From Bog-473 sp963728845 (GTDB lineage Bacteria; Actinomycetota; Acidimicrobiia; Acidimicrobiales; RAAP-2), in contig CAVSLS010000015.1 in assembly GCA_963728845.1 (NCBI GenBank), positions 3,464 through 67,463 of the forward strand: DNA of 64,000 nt, in the 5' to 3' direction. The stretch's first letter is position 1, and each line of letters starts with the position of its first letter. Shown here one piece after another: positions 13,081 through 21,941 of this stretch. Made by a program: the position numbers and the translations under genes. Below the pieces are notes generated by a model that saw only the letters and a program-made list of their open reading frames with translations, did no database searches and had not been told where the DNA came from.

Positions 13081-14040
13081 GTGATCGCCGTCCTCGCCGA
13101 CGCGGGGCTCCCGCCGTTGCACGGGTCGCAGTTCGCCTCCACGCAATTCGACTTCGTTCCGGTGGCGATGATCGTCGCCGCCCTCGCTCTCTACCTGTGG
13201 GGCGTACGCCGCAACAACGCGCTGCACCCGCGGCACCCGTGGTCGGCCGGCAAGACGACCGCCTTCATCGGTGCGCTCGTCACGACAGCGGTGGCCATCT
13301 TCAGCTTCGTCGGCGTCTATGACGGCGAGCTGTTCTGGGACCACATGGTGCAGCACCTCCTGCTCATCATGGTGGCCGCTCCGCTCTTCGCCATCTCATC
13401 CCCCTTGGAGCTGGCCTGGCGCTCCACCACGGGCACCGCGCACCTCGTCGTCAGCGAATCGCTGCGATCGCCGGTGGCCCGGGTCCTCGGGCATCCGGCG
13501 GTCGCTTTCGTGCTCTACGCCGTCCTCATCCCGGTCAGCCACTTGACGACCTGGTACAACCTCACCCTCGAGAACGAGAACCTGCACAACGCCGAGCACC
13601 TCGCGTTCCTCGTCGTGGGCTACCTGTTCTGGCGCCAGATCTTCGGGAACGATCCGAACTGCTATCGCCTCCACCCCGCGCTGCAGTTCTTCTACCTTTT
13701 CCTGGCCATTCCGATCGACACGTTCACCGGGCTGTCCCTCGCCGGCGCGGCCAAGGAGTTGTTTCCGGCCTACCTCGCCACCCACCGCCACTGGGGCCCG
13801 TCCTACGTGGTCGACCTGCACGCCGGCGGCTCCATCATGTGGGTGGTGGGCGACACGCTCATGCTCTGGCCCATGATCCCCGTCGCCCTGCGCTGGATGC
13901 ACCTGGAAGAGCGCAAGGCCGTGCGCATCGACCGCGAACTCGACGCACAGGCGGCGGAGGAGGCAGGCGCGGGTCCGTCGCCCGCTCAGCCCCCGAGGTC
14001 CATCAACTCCACCCGCACCCCGTCGGGGTCCGTGCAGTAG
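13081..14040 (+). CDS. ctaG: cytochrome c oxidase assembly factor, CtaG (caa3-type) family
   Basis: This is an integral membrane protein of 319 residues with about seven predicted helices. Family signs include FSFVGVYDGELFWDHMVQHLLLIMVAAPLF near residue 80, with its conserved His pair, and NLHNAEHLAFLVVGYLFW near 175. These are typical of the Caa3_CtaG proteins that help assemble the copper centre of cytochrome c oxidase. The last ~18 codons overlap the convergent VOC gene (13986-14040). This overlap is unusual, and one of the two ends may be misplaced. No oxidase structural gene is in the window. Confidence 0.88.
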   Translation: MIAVLADAGLPPLHGSQFASTQFDFVPVAMIVAALALYLWGVRRNNALHPRHPWSAGKTTAFIGALVTTAVAIFSFVGVYDGELFWDHMVQHLLLIMVAAPLFAISSPLELAWRSTTGTAHLVVSESLRSPVARVLGHPAVAFVLYAVLIPVSHLTTWYNLTLENENLHNAEHLAFLVVGYLFWRQIFGNDPNCYRLHPALQFFYLFLAIPIDTFTGLSLAGAAKELFPAYLATHRHWGPSYVVDLHAGGSIMWVVGDTLMLWPMIPVALRWMHLEERKAVRIDRELDAQAAEEAGAGPSPAQPPRSINSTRTPSGSVQ

Positions 14041-14438
14041 ACGAATTCGAGGGATGTCCCGCCGACGTCGATGACCGTCCGGCTCGATTCGACCACGGCG
14101 CCCCCGAGCTCGACGATGCGGGCCGTCGTCGCCGCCACGTCGCGCACCCGGAAGGAGAGGTGGGTCAGGCCGAGCTGGTTGACCGCACGCCGTTCCCGGC
14201 TCCCGAACGGCGCCGGCTCGCTGAAGGCGAGGAGCTCAATCGCCGTCGGGCCTCGCCGGATGAACTGTGACGCCACCACGACGTCGGGCAGGTCCATGAG
14301 GCGGGCGAACTCGGATCCGATGGCGTGCGATTCGGCCGTCTCGAAGCCGAGGGCTTCGCAGTAGAAGCGCAGCGACCGTTCGAGATCGCCCACGCAGATG
14401 CCGACGTGCGAAAAGGCTGGTCCGGGGGCGTCCTCCAC
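13986..14438 (-). CDS. VOC (glyoxalase/dioxygenase superfamily) protein
   Basis: This 150-residue protein has two betaalphabetabetabeta modules: FSHVGICVGDLERSLRFYCEALGF at the start and LTHLSFRVRDVAATTARIVELGG from about residue 92, ending in YCTDPDGVRVELMDL. The metal-binding positions of this superfamily (His near the start of each module, Glu at the end) are present: SHVGI, THLSF, VELMD. The GTG start at 14438 was chosen because homology begins a few codons later. In other actinobacteria, methylmalonyl-CoA epimerase is a VOC protein, so the divergent mutase gene makes that role attractive, but the similarity is not specific enough to call it. Confidence 0.85.
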   Translation of the reverse strand: MEDAPGPAFSHVGICVGDLERSLRFYCEALGFETAESHAIGSEFARLMDLPDVVVASQFIRRGPTAIELLAFSEPAPFGSRERRAVNQLGLTHLSFRVRDVAATTARIVELGGAVVESSRTVIDVGGTSLEFVYCTDPDGVRVELMDLGG

Positions 14439-14495
14439 GGCCCGTAGTCTGCCGCATGTGGCCCGCCCGCCCCGATCCTCCGTAGTCTCGGTGTC

Positions 14496-16103
14496 GTGAC
14501 ACCGCAGAAGCACGACCCCGAGGACACACCGGAGCGGAGCACCGACTCGGGCATCGCCATCAACCCCGTCTACCGCGCCGAGGACCTCGAGGGCTGGGAC
14601 CCGTCGGTCCAGTTGGGCGAGCCGGGCTCGTTCCCCTACACCCGTGGCGTCCACCCCCGGATGTACCGCTCGAAGCTCTGGACGATGCGCCAGTACGCCG
14701 GCTTCGGCTCGGCCGAGGCCACCAACCAGCGCTTCAAGTTCCTTCTCGACGCCGGTCAGACCGGTCTGTCGTGCGCCTTCGACCTGCCCACGCAGATGGG
14801 CTACGACTCCGACCACCCCCGGGCCGAGGGCGAGGTCGGCAAGGTCGGCGTGGCCATCGACTCCCTGGCCGACATGCGGCTCCTCATGGCCGACCTCCCG
14901 ATGGACAAGGTCACCACGTCCATGACGATCAACGCCACCGGAGCCATCCTGCTGCTCCTGTACCAGCTGGTGGCCGAGGAGCAAGGTGTGCCGGGCGACA
15001 AGATCCGGGGCACCATCCAGAACGACATCTTGAAGGAGTACATCGCCCGGGGGACCTACATCTACCCACCCCGGCCCTCCATGCGCCTGATCGTCGACAC
15101 GTTCGCCTACTGCGCCGCGAACCTGCCCAGCTGGAACACCATCTCCATCTCGGGGTACCACATCCGTGAGGCCGGCTCGACGGCGGTCCAGGAGATCGCG
15201 TTCACCTTGGCCAACGGCATCGCCTACGTCGAGGCGGCCATCGCGGCCGGCATGGACGTCGACGCGTTTGCACCTCGTCTGTCGTTCTTCTGGAACGCGC
15301 ACAACAACCTCTTCGAGGAGGTCGCCAAGTACCGGGCGGCACGGCGCATGTGGGCCCGCATCATGACCGAGCGTTTCGGCGCCAAGGACGAGCGCTCCAA
15401 GATGCTGCGGTTCCACACCCAGACCGGCGGGTCGACCCTCACCGCGCAGCAGCCGGAGAACAACATCGTGCGGGTCACCGTCCAGAGCCTGGCAGCCGCG
15501 CTCGGGGGCACCCAGAGCCTGCACACCAACGGCTTCGACGAGGCGCTCGGCTTGCCCACCACGCGCGCGGCCAAGATCGCATTGCGCACCCAGCAGATCG
15601 TCGGCTTCGAGTCGGGCGTGGCCGACACGGTCGACCCGCTGGCCGGCTCGTACTTCGTCGAGGCGCTGACCGACGAAGTCGAGGCGGCGGCCAACGCCTA
15701 CCTGGAACGCATCGAACGATTGGGCGGGGCCGTCGCCGCCATCGAGGCCCGGTTCATGCAAGAGGAGATCGAGGCCGCCGCCTACAGCTTCGCCAAGTCG
15801 GTCGACGACGGCGAGAAGGTGGTCGTCGGGGTCAACCGCTTCACCGACGACGAGGACGAGCACACCGAGGTGTTCCCGATCGACGTGAAGCTCCAACGGC
15901 TCCAGATCGACCGCACCAGGTCCGTGCGGGCGGCGCGGGACCAGGCCGCGGTCGACCGCGCCCTGGCCGACGTCGCCGAGACGGCCAAGGGTGCCGGGAA
16001 CCTGCTCGTACCCATGAAGGCGGCCCTCAAGGAGATGGCCACCCTGGGCGAGGTGGCCGACGTCCTGCGCGGCGAGTTCGGCGTCTACCAGCCCGGGGGC
16101 TGA
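14496..16103 (+). CDS. methylmalonyl-CoA mutase, large (catalytic) subunit
   Basis: The protein carries the acyl-CoA-binding TIM barrel of B12-dependent acyl-CoA mutases: FPYTRGVHPRMYRSKLWTMRQYAGFG near residue 47, FDLPTQMGYDSDHP near 92, and the conserved RGTIQNDILKEYIARGTYIYPP. At 535 residues it ends before any B12-binding domain (no D-x-H-x-x-G), so it must pair with a separate small subunit, which is not encoded here. It uses adenosylcobalamin, which the adenosyltransferase at 3.8 kb would supply. Related isobutyryl- or ethylmalonyl-type mutases share this architecture, so substrate identity is likely but not certain. Confidence 0.93.
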   Translation: MTPQKHDPEDTPERSTDSGIAINPVYRAEDLEGWDPSVQLGEPGSFPYTRGVHPRMYRSKLWTMRQYAGFGSAEATNQRFKFLLDAGQTGLSCAFDLPTQMGYDSDHPRAEGEVGKVGVAIDSLADMRLLMADLPMDKVTTSMTINATGAILLLLYQLVAEEQGVPGDKIRGTIQNDILKEYIARGTYIYPPRPSMRLIVDTFAYCAANLPSWNTISISGYHIREAGSTAVQEIAFTLANGIAYVEAAIAAGMDVDAFAPRLSFFWNAHNNLFEEVAKYRAARRMWARIMTERFGAKDERSKMLRFHTQTGGSTLTAQQPENNIVRVTVQSLAAALGGTQSLHTNGFDEALGLPTTRAAKIALRTQQIVGFESGVADTVDPLAGSYFVEALTDEVEAAANAYLERIERLGGAVAAIEARFMQEEIEAAAYSFAKSVDDGEKVVVGVNRFTDDEDEHTEVFPIDVKLQRLQIDRTRSVRAARDQAAVDRALADVAETAKGAGNLLVPMKAALKEMATLGEVADVLRGEFGVYQPGG

Positions 16104-16107
16104 GGCC

Positions 16108-16777
16108 GTGGCCGGGGAAGGACCGAGCGAGGTTCTGGCCCCTGTTCGATCTCGTCGTCCGCACGCCTCGCCTGGAGCTGCGCCTGCTCCGGGAAGACGA
16201 GTTCGCCGACTTCGTCGAGCTTGTCGACGCGGGCATCCACGAGCCCGGAACGATGCCGTTCTTCTTCCCGTGGACCGACGTCGAGCCGCAGCAGCGGGCG
16301 CGGGAGGCGGCGCAGTGGATGTGGCGGCACCGAGCGAACTGGTCGCCCGACAAGTGGACGTTCACCGGCGCGGCGTCTCGTGGACGGGAAGCCCGTCGGC
16401 ATGCAGGACCTGGCTGCCGAGCACTTCCGTGCCGTGCGCTCCGTCGAGACCGGCTCGTGGCTGGGGCGTGACGCATCAGGGCCAGGGGCTGGGACGCGAG
16501 ATGCGCGAGGCGATGTTGCACCTGGCCTTCGCCGGCCTCGGTGCACAAGAGGCGCTGAGCGGCGCCTTCGAGGACAACACCGCGTCGTTGGCCACCTCGC
16601 GCTCGGTCGGCTACGAGGAGAACGGGGAGGCCCAGGGGACCGCGGCGCGACGGTTCGGGCCGCACGGTCCGCTTCCGCATCGGTCGCGACGACCTGGGAA
16701 GAACGTCGGCGCGCGACGACATTGAGATCGTCGGGCTCGAGGGCTGCCTCGACATGTTCGTCGGGCCGCCCGGTTGA
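16108..16777 (+). CDS. GNAT family N-acetyltransferase (several frameshifts)
   Basis: A RimJ/RimL-like GNAT protein can be assembled from alternating frames: VRTPRLELRLLREDEFADFVEL, then FPWTDVEPQQRAREAAQWMW, then LVDGKPVGMQDLAAEHF and ETGSWLG, then QGQGLGREMREAMLHLAF (the acetyl-CoA pyrophosphate loop, Q-x-x-G-x-G/A), then LEGCLDMFVGPPG before the stop at 16775-16777. At least three indels (near 16135, 16375-16385, 16470 and possibly 16650) interrupt it. Nothing else is degraded, so sequencing error is possible, but four breaks in 670 bp could also mark a true pseudogene. Confidence 0.6.
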
Positions 16778-16824
16778 GCCCGCAGCCACCTAGGCTGGGC
16801 CGGCCCGGCTCGCGAGCTCGCGCA

Positions 16825-17121
16825 TCAGGCCGTGACGACACCCTCGAAGTGCTCCACTACCGGGAACGGGTCGTAGAAATGGTGCAGCGCGGCGCGCCAG
16901 TCCTGGTAGGCCGCCGATCCCCGGAAACCCTCCGTGTGGTCTTCGAGGCGCTCCCACTCCACGAGGAGCAGGAAGCAGCTCGGGCGCTCCACGCAGCGCT
17001 CCACGCGTAGCGAGACGAAGCCGGGGCTGGCGGCGATGATGTGCTTGGCCGCCTCCATCGCCTCGACGAACTCGTCCTCCCGCCCGGCGACGACCTCGAG
17101 GATGGCGTGCTCGGTGATCAT
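16825..17121 (-). CDS. antibiotic biosynthesis monooxygenase (ABM) family protein
   Basis: A 98-residue single-domain protein with the dimeric alpha-beta barrel of the ABM family. It opens ITEHAILEVVAGREDEFVEAM, has SPGFVSLRVERCVERPSCFLLLVEWE in the middle, and ends with a helix and FYDPFPVVEHFEGV. These are the conserved strand-helix-strand elements of small quinol/haem-type monooxygenases. The ATG at 17121 overlaps the stop of the upstream M20 amidohydrolase by 4 bp, so it is the second gene of that operon. Its substrate is unknown. Confidence 0.9.
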   Translation of the reverse strand: MITEHAILEVVAGREDEFVEAMEAAKHIIAASPGFVSLRVERCVERPSCFLLLVEWERLEDHTEGFRGSAAYQDWRAALHHFYDPFPVVEHFEGVVTA

Positions 17122-18293
17122 CGGCCGAGCAGGCGGCCCCGCAGCGCCGGATCGGTGGCGGCGTCGATCGCGGTCCAGGCCAGGGCCACGGCTCCGTCGC
17201 GCACGGCGGCGTCGGCCGACTCGGTGATGCAGGCGGCCGCGAACTCGCGCTGATGGTTGACGGCGCCGCCGGCCTCTATCCCGATGAGCGGGTGGATAGT
17301 GGGCACGGCGAGCGAGACGTTGGCCATGTCGGTGGACAAGGTCGGCGGGGGCGTGCCGGCGTCGTCCGCGTCGAACCTCCGGCCGAGCGCCTCCGCGTTG
17401 GCGCGGTAGACCCCGAGCAGCGTCGGGTCGGCCTCCATGTGCGAGTACACGGGCGCCAGCTCCTCGTACGCGACTCGGCAACCGGTGGCGAGGGCGCCTG
17501 CCTCGAAGCAGGCCTCCACCCGGGTCCGCAGCGTGGCGAGACCCTCCATGGTGCGTGCGCGGACCATGTAGCGGGCGGTGACGGCGGCCGGGATGACGTT
17601 GGCCGCGGCCGAGCTGGCGGCGACCACGCCGTGCACCTGGTCCCCCGGGGGCAGCTGTTGACGCAGGAGGCCGATCGCCACCTGGGCCACCGTGAGTGCG
17701 TCCTGGGCGTTCACCCCCTCCCAGGGCGCGGCCGACGCGTGCGCCTCCCGCCCGCTGTAGTGGACGTCGAAATGCGCCACGGCCAGGCAGGCCCCGTTGA
17801 GCCGCTCGGCCGGCCAGGGGTGGACCATCATGGCGGCGTGCACGCCGGCGAAGGCGCCGCGTTCGAGCATCAGCACCTTGCCGCCGCCGCCTTCCTCGGC
17901 CGGTGTGCCGAGCACGCGGACCGTGAGCCCGACGTCGTCGGCGACCGCGGCCAGGGCCAGGCCGGCGCCGACGGCGGAGGCGGCGATGATGTTGTGCCCG
18001 CAGGCGTGGCCGATACCGGGCAGCGCGTCGTACTCGGCGCACACCGCCACCACGAGCTCCCCCTCGCCCGAGCGGGACTCGAGGGCCGTCGGCAGGTCGT
18101 ACACGCCTTCATCCACCGAGAGACCGCCAGCCCGCATCGTCTCCGACACGGCACGGGCGGAGGTCGTCTCTTCGAAGCAGAGCTCCGGCGTGGCGTGGAG
18201 GCGGTGGCTGAGTGCGACGAGATCGTCGAGGTTGTCGTCGACGACGGCGGCGGCGGCCACTTTGGCCGCCGAGGAATCGGGCCCGGCGGTCAC
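17118..18293 (-). CDS. M20 family metallo-amidohydrolase (AbgB-like)
   Basis: This 391-residue di-metal peptidase-like enzyme has the expected ligands: CAEYDALPGIGHACGHNII supplies the D-x-P-x-x-H-A-C-G-H cluster, and TPAEEGGGGKVLM holds the catalytic Glu. A dimerisation domain begins at DVHYSGREAHASAAPWEGVNAQDAL, with the H-A-S-x-P motif. Relatives cleave N-acyl amino acids, amidobenzoyl-glutamate or indole-amide conjugates. It is followed with overlap by the ABM protein and lies just downstream of the carboxylase alpha chain (22-bp gap), possibly in the same transcript. Confidence 0.92.
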   Translation of the reverse strand: MTAGPDSSAAKVAAAAVVDDNLDDLVALSHRLHATPELCFEETTSARAVSETMRAGGLSVDEGVYDLPTALESRSGEGELVVAVCAEYDALPGIGHACGHNIIAASAVGAGLALAAVADDVGLTVRVLGTPAEEGGGGKVLMLERGAFAGVHAAMMVHPWPAERLNGACLAVAHFDVHYSGREAHASAAPWEGVNAQDALTVAQVAIGLLRQQLPPGDQVHGVVAASSAAANVIPAAVTARYMVRARTMEGLATLRTRVEACFEAGALATGCRVAYEELAPVYSHMEADPTLLGVYRANAEALGRRFDADDAGTPPPTLSTDMANVSLAVPTIHPLIGIEAGGAVNHQREFAAACITESADAAVRDGAVALAWTAIDAATDPALRGRLLGR

Positions 18294-18315
18294 CGCTGGG
18301 TCACCCTCACCCCAC

Positions 18316-20082
18316 CTACTCTATGACCGCCACGACGTCGCCGGCTCCGACCGAGTCGCCCTCGCTCACGCGCACCTCCTTGATCACCCCGTCCTTCTCG
18401 GCCGCCACGGCGTTCTCCATCTTCATCGCTTCCAGCAGGCAGATGGCCTGGCCGACCTCGACCACGTCGCCCACCGACACCAGGACCTTGACGATGGTGC
18501 CCTGCATCGGCACGGTCACCTGGTCCGAGTCGCTGCCCGCCGCAACCGAGGCGGCGGCCCGCCTCGGGCGGATGGTGGCGCGCCCGGGTGCGGACGCCGT
18601 GCCGAGGTCGGGCACCCACAGTCGCACGGAGTAGCGCCGGCCGTCGACCTCTGCGGTGACGTCGCGTTGGACCGTCGGCACGTCTTCCTCGACCAGTGAC
18701 GCGGCGGGGGCGGCGACGGGGGCCTCGACGACGAGGTCGGTCAGGTCGAGGCGTTCCTCGACCCAGTTGGTCGAGTGCGTGGCGGCCGCGAAGTCGGGGT
18801 GGCTGAGGATGGCGTCGTGGGCCGGAAGGGTGGTGGCCACACCGGAAATGCGGGTCTCGCCGATGGCCCGGAGCATGCGCCGCCGCGCCGCCTCGCGATC
18901 GGGCGCCCAGACGATCAGTTTGGCGATCAGGTTGTCGTAGTACTGCGAGACCGTGTCGCCGGCCTCGTAGCCGGAGTCGAGGCGGACGCCCGGGCCGGCA
19001 GGTTGATGGAAGGCGGTCAGCGTGCCCGGCGAGGGCGAGAACCTGCCGCCGCTGGGGTCCTCGGCGTTGATCCGGACCTCAATGGCGTGGCCATGTCGTT
19101 GGACGTCGTCCTGCGTGAAGTCGAGGGGCTCGCCCGATGCGATGCGGATCTGCCAGGCGACGAGGTCGAGGCCGCTCACCAGCTCGGTCACCGGGTGCTC
19201 CACCTGCAGCCGGGTGTTCATCTCCAGGAAGTAGAACTCGCCGTCCTGGTAGAGGAACTCGACCGTCCCGGCGTTGTAGTACCCGCACGCCTCCGAGACC
19301 TTGACGGCGGCGATGCCCATGGCGTGGCGGACGTGCTCGGGGAAGTCGGGGGCGGGGCTCTCCTCCACCAACTTCTGGTGGCGGCGCTGCGCCGAGCAGT
19401 CGCGCTCGCCGAGCCAGAGCGTGGTGCCGTGCTGGTCGCCCAACACCTGCATCTCGACATGCCGCGGCCAGGCCAGGAAGCGCTCCAAGTAGACCTCTGG
19501 CCGGCCGAAGTAGGCCTGGGCCTCGCGGGAGGCCGACTCCATCGCAGCAGCGGCCTCCTCCGCCGCAGCGACGACCTTCATGCCGCGGCCCCCGCCACCG
19601 TGGGCCGCCTTGATGGCGACCGGCCAGCCGTGCAGGTCGCCGAAGGCGACGACCTCGTCGGGTGAGGCGAGCGGTTCGGAGTGGCCGGGGACTCCCGCCA
19701 CGCCGACCTTCTCGGCGGCCAAGCGGGAGCTGATCTTGTCACCCATGACCTCAATCGCCTCGGGCGGCGGGCCGATGAAGGTGACGCCGCGGCCGGTGAT
19801 CGCACGAGCGAAGTCCGTGTTCTCGGAGAAGAAGCCGTAGCCCGGGTGCACGGCATCGGCCCCGCTCTGGTCGACGGCGTGGAGAATGGCCTCGGTGTTG
19901 AGGTAGCTCTCGGCCGCGGTCTCTCCGCCCAGGGCATACGCCTCGTCGGCCATGCGCACATGCATGGCGTCGCGGTCCAGGCTCGAGTAGACGGCGACCG
20001 TCGCGATGCCGAGCTCACGGCACGTCCGGATGACCCGGACGGCGATTTCGCCGCGGTTTGCGATGAGGACCTTCTGGAGCAC
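18316..20082 (-). CDS. acyl-CoA carboxylase alpha chain (biotin carboxylase + BCCP)
   Basis: This is the carboxylase subunit of acetyl-/propionyl-CoA carboxylases. It contains the biotin carboxylase N-terminal domain (LIANRGEIAVRVIRTCRELG at residue 5), the ATP-grasp core (AAHGGGGRGMKVV; EMNTRLQVEHPVTELVSG), and a C-terminal biotinyl domain with LLEAMKMENAV near residue 550, where the Lys is biotinylated. The 588-residue length is typical of actinobacterial AccA/PccA-type proteins. GTG at 20082 follows GGAAAGG; a long upstream in-frame extension is the shadow of birA. The beta (carboxyltransferase) subunit is not in the window. The adjacent divergent birA would charge it. Confidence 0.95.
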   Translation of the reverse strand: MLQKVLIANRGEIAVRVIRTCRELGIATVAVYSSLDRDAMHVRMADEAYALGGETAAESYLNTEAILHAVDQSGADAVHPGYGFFSENTDFARAITGRGVTFIGPPPEAIEVMGDKISSRLAAEKVGVAGVPGHSEPLASPDEVVAFGDLHGWPVAIKAAHGGGGRGMKVVAAAEEAAAAMESASREAQAYFGRPEVYLERFLAWPRHVEMQVLGDQHGTTLWLGERDCSAQRRHQKLVEESPAPDFPEHVRHAMGIAAVKVSEACGYYNAGTVEFLYQDGEFYFLEMNTRLQVEHPVTELVSGLDLVAWQIRIASGEPLDFTQDDVQRHGHAIEVRINAEDPSGGRFSPSPGTLTAFHQPAGPGVRLDSGYEAGDTVSQYYDNLIAKLIVWAPDREAARRRMLRAIGETRISGVATTLPAHDAILSHPDFAAATHSTNWVEERLDLTDLVVEAPVAAPAASLVEEDVPTVQRDVTAEVDGRRYSVRLWVPDLGTASAPGRATIRPRRAAASVAAGSDSDQVTVPMQGTIVKVLVSVGDVVEVGQAICLLEAMKMENAVAAEKDGVIKEVRVSEGDSVGAGDVVAVIE

Positions 20083-20138
20083 GCTGGACCTTTCCGGAGG
20101 TGGGCACTCACAATTGCACGCGCCGTATTGTGTCTGCC

Positions 20139-20886
20139 ATGTGGGGCGGGGAATGGGACATCCGCCGCTTCGACGAGGTCGACTCGACGAACACCTACGT
20201 GCGCGACCAGGCACGCCGCGGCGTACGGGCGGGTCTGGTCGTCGTGGCCGACTATCAGACGTCGGGGCGGGGCCGCCTCGAATCGACGTTGGGAGTCGCC
20301 ACGGGGAGCCAACCTGCTGGCGTCGATCCTGCTCCGTCCCGACTGCGACGGTGCCGACGTGCACCTCTGCACGGGCGCGGTGGCCCTGGCGGCGGCGGAC
20401 GCCTGCCGGGAGGTGGCAGGGGTCGAGGCCGTACTCAAATGGCCCAACGACCTGCTGGTGGGCGGGTCCAAGCTGGCGGGGGTGCTGGCGGAGGCCGAAT
20501 TCGACCGAGGGTCCCTCGCCGCAGTGGTCGTCGGGATCGGGATCAACGTGGCCTGGCCGGGGCCGGCGGGAGCCGGTGGCGCCTGTCTCGACCAGGTGGG
20601 CGCGGCGGAGCAGCCCGTGGATCGCACCGTCCTGTTGGACCGCCTCCTGAGCGCCCTGGGGCCGCGGTGTGACCTGCTCGACGAGGCCTCAGGCCGGCCG
20701 ATCCTGGCCGAGGAGGTGCGGCGACGATGCGCCACCTTAGGCCAGGTGGTTCGGGTCATCGTGCCTGGTGGGGAGGTCACCGGCCTGGCGACCGGCATCG
20801 ACGACGCCGGGCACCTGGTCGTCGAGACGGCGTCGGGCCCTCACCAGGTCACCGCGGGCGACGTCGTGCACGTGCGCCGGGCCTGA
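20139..20886 (+). CDS. birA: biotin-[acetyl-CoA-carboxylase] ligase BirA (one frameshift)
   Basis: BirA attaches biotin to the Lys of BCCP. The N-terminus WDIRRFDEVDSTNTYVRDQA starts directly with the catalytic domain, so this is the short form without a DNA-binding repressor domain. VVADYQTSGRGRL is the biotin/ATP loop (normally GRGRxGR-W). Then, in another frame, come GANLLASILLRP, LKWPNDLLVGGSKLAGVLAE (KWPND, catalytic) and VVVGIGINV, followed by the SH3-like C-terminal domain. The single break lies near 20285-20300, exactly where W-x-S-P-x-G-A-N is expected. Position next to the carboxylase supports function; an error in the sequence is more likely than loss. Confidence 0.9.
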
Positions 20887-20927
20887 GGCCGAGGAGGCCG
20901 ACGGGGGCCGCGCTACCATTCGGTCCC

Positions 20928-21938
20928 ATGCGCCTTCTCGTCACGGGAGGTGCCGGTTTCATCGGGTCCAACTTCGCCCGCTACTGGGTGGAGCAGCATC
21001 CCGAGGACCATGTGGTCGTCTATGACGTCCTCACCTACGCCGGCAACCGACCCAACCTGTCCGACATCGAGGACCGGATCGTCTTCGTCCAGGGGGATAT
21101 CTGCGACCCCGACGCGGCCGAAAAGGCCCTCCGTGGCGAGGAGATCGACACGGTCGTCCACTTCGCCGCCGAGTCGCACAACTCCCTGGCGGTCCTCAAT
21201 CCGGGGCTGTTCTTCCGGACCAACGTGATCGGGACCCAGACCATGCTCGAGGCGGCTCGGCAGACGGGAGTGGCCCGGTTCCACCATGTCTCGACGTGCG
21301 AGGTATACGGGGATCTCCCGCTGGACACCGACGAGGTCTTCACGGAGGATTCGCCGTACCGTCCCCGTACCCCGTACAACGCATCGAAGGCGGGAGCGGA
21401 CCATGCCGTCCGGGCGTATGCGGAGACCTACGGGCTCCCCATCACGATCACCAACTGCGCCAACAACTACGGGCCCTACCAGTTCCCCGAGAAGCTGATC
21501 CCGCACTTCTGCGCGCTCGCGCTCGACGACCAGCCGCTCACGCTCTACGCGAGCACGGAGAACCGCCGGGAATGGCTGCACGTCCATGACCACTGCACCG
21601 CCATCGACGCGGTGCTCCAGCGGGGTCGAGTGGGCGAGACCTACCACGTGGGCAGCGGCGTAGAGGCGTCGATCATGGAAGTGGCCGACCGGATCCTGGC
21701 CACGCTCGGGAAGCCGGCGTCGCTCAAGACGATCGTGCCTGATCGGCCCGGTCACGACCGTCGTTACGTGCTCGACGCCTCCAAGGTCGAGCGTGAGCTG
21801 GGCTGGACTCCGTCCATCGACTGGGAGCAGGGCTTGGCGGACACGGTGCACTGGTACGCGCAACATCGAGAGTGGTGGGAACCGTTGCGGGCCCGTGTTC
21901 CCGTCGCCGAAGGGGCCTGGGGAACCGGAGCGGGCTGA
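20928..21938 (+). CDS. rmlB: dTDP-glucose 4,6-dehydratase
   Basis: This extended short-chain dehydrogenase makes dTDP-4-keto-6-deoxyglucose, the first committed step of dTDP-L-rhamnose synthesis. The Rossmann loop VTGGAGFIGSNFARYW is at residue 5. HVSTCEVYGDLP carries the Thr/Cys-Glu-Val dehydratase triad and RPRTPYNASKAGADH the catalytic Tyr-x3-Lys. YGPYQFPEKLIPHF is the family hallmark for sugar-nucleotide binding. At 336 residues it has standard length. ATG at 20928. It leads a run of closely spaced envelope-sugar genes; rmlD starts 4 bp after it. rmlA and rmlC are absent here. Confidence 0.95.
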   Translation: MRLLVTGGAGFIGSNFARYWVEQHPEDHVVVYDVLTYAGNRPNLSDIEDRIVFVQGDICDPDAAEKALRGEEIDTVVHFAAESHNSLAVLNPGLFFRTNVIGTQTMLEAARQTGVARFHHVSTCEVYGDLPLDTDEVFTEDSPYRPRTPYNASKAGADHAVRAYAETYGLPITITNCANNYGPYQFPEKLIPHFCALALDDQPLTLYASTENRREWLHVHDHCTAIDAVLQRGRVGETYHVGSGVEASIMEVADRILATLGKPASLKTIVPDRPGHDRRYVLDASKVERELGWTPSIDWEQGLADTVHWYAQHREWWEPLRARVPVAEGAWGTGAG

Positions 21939-21941
21939 GCG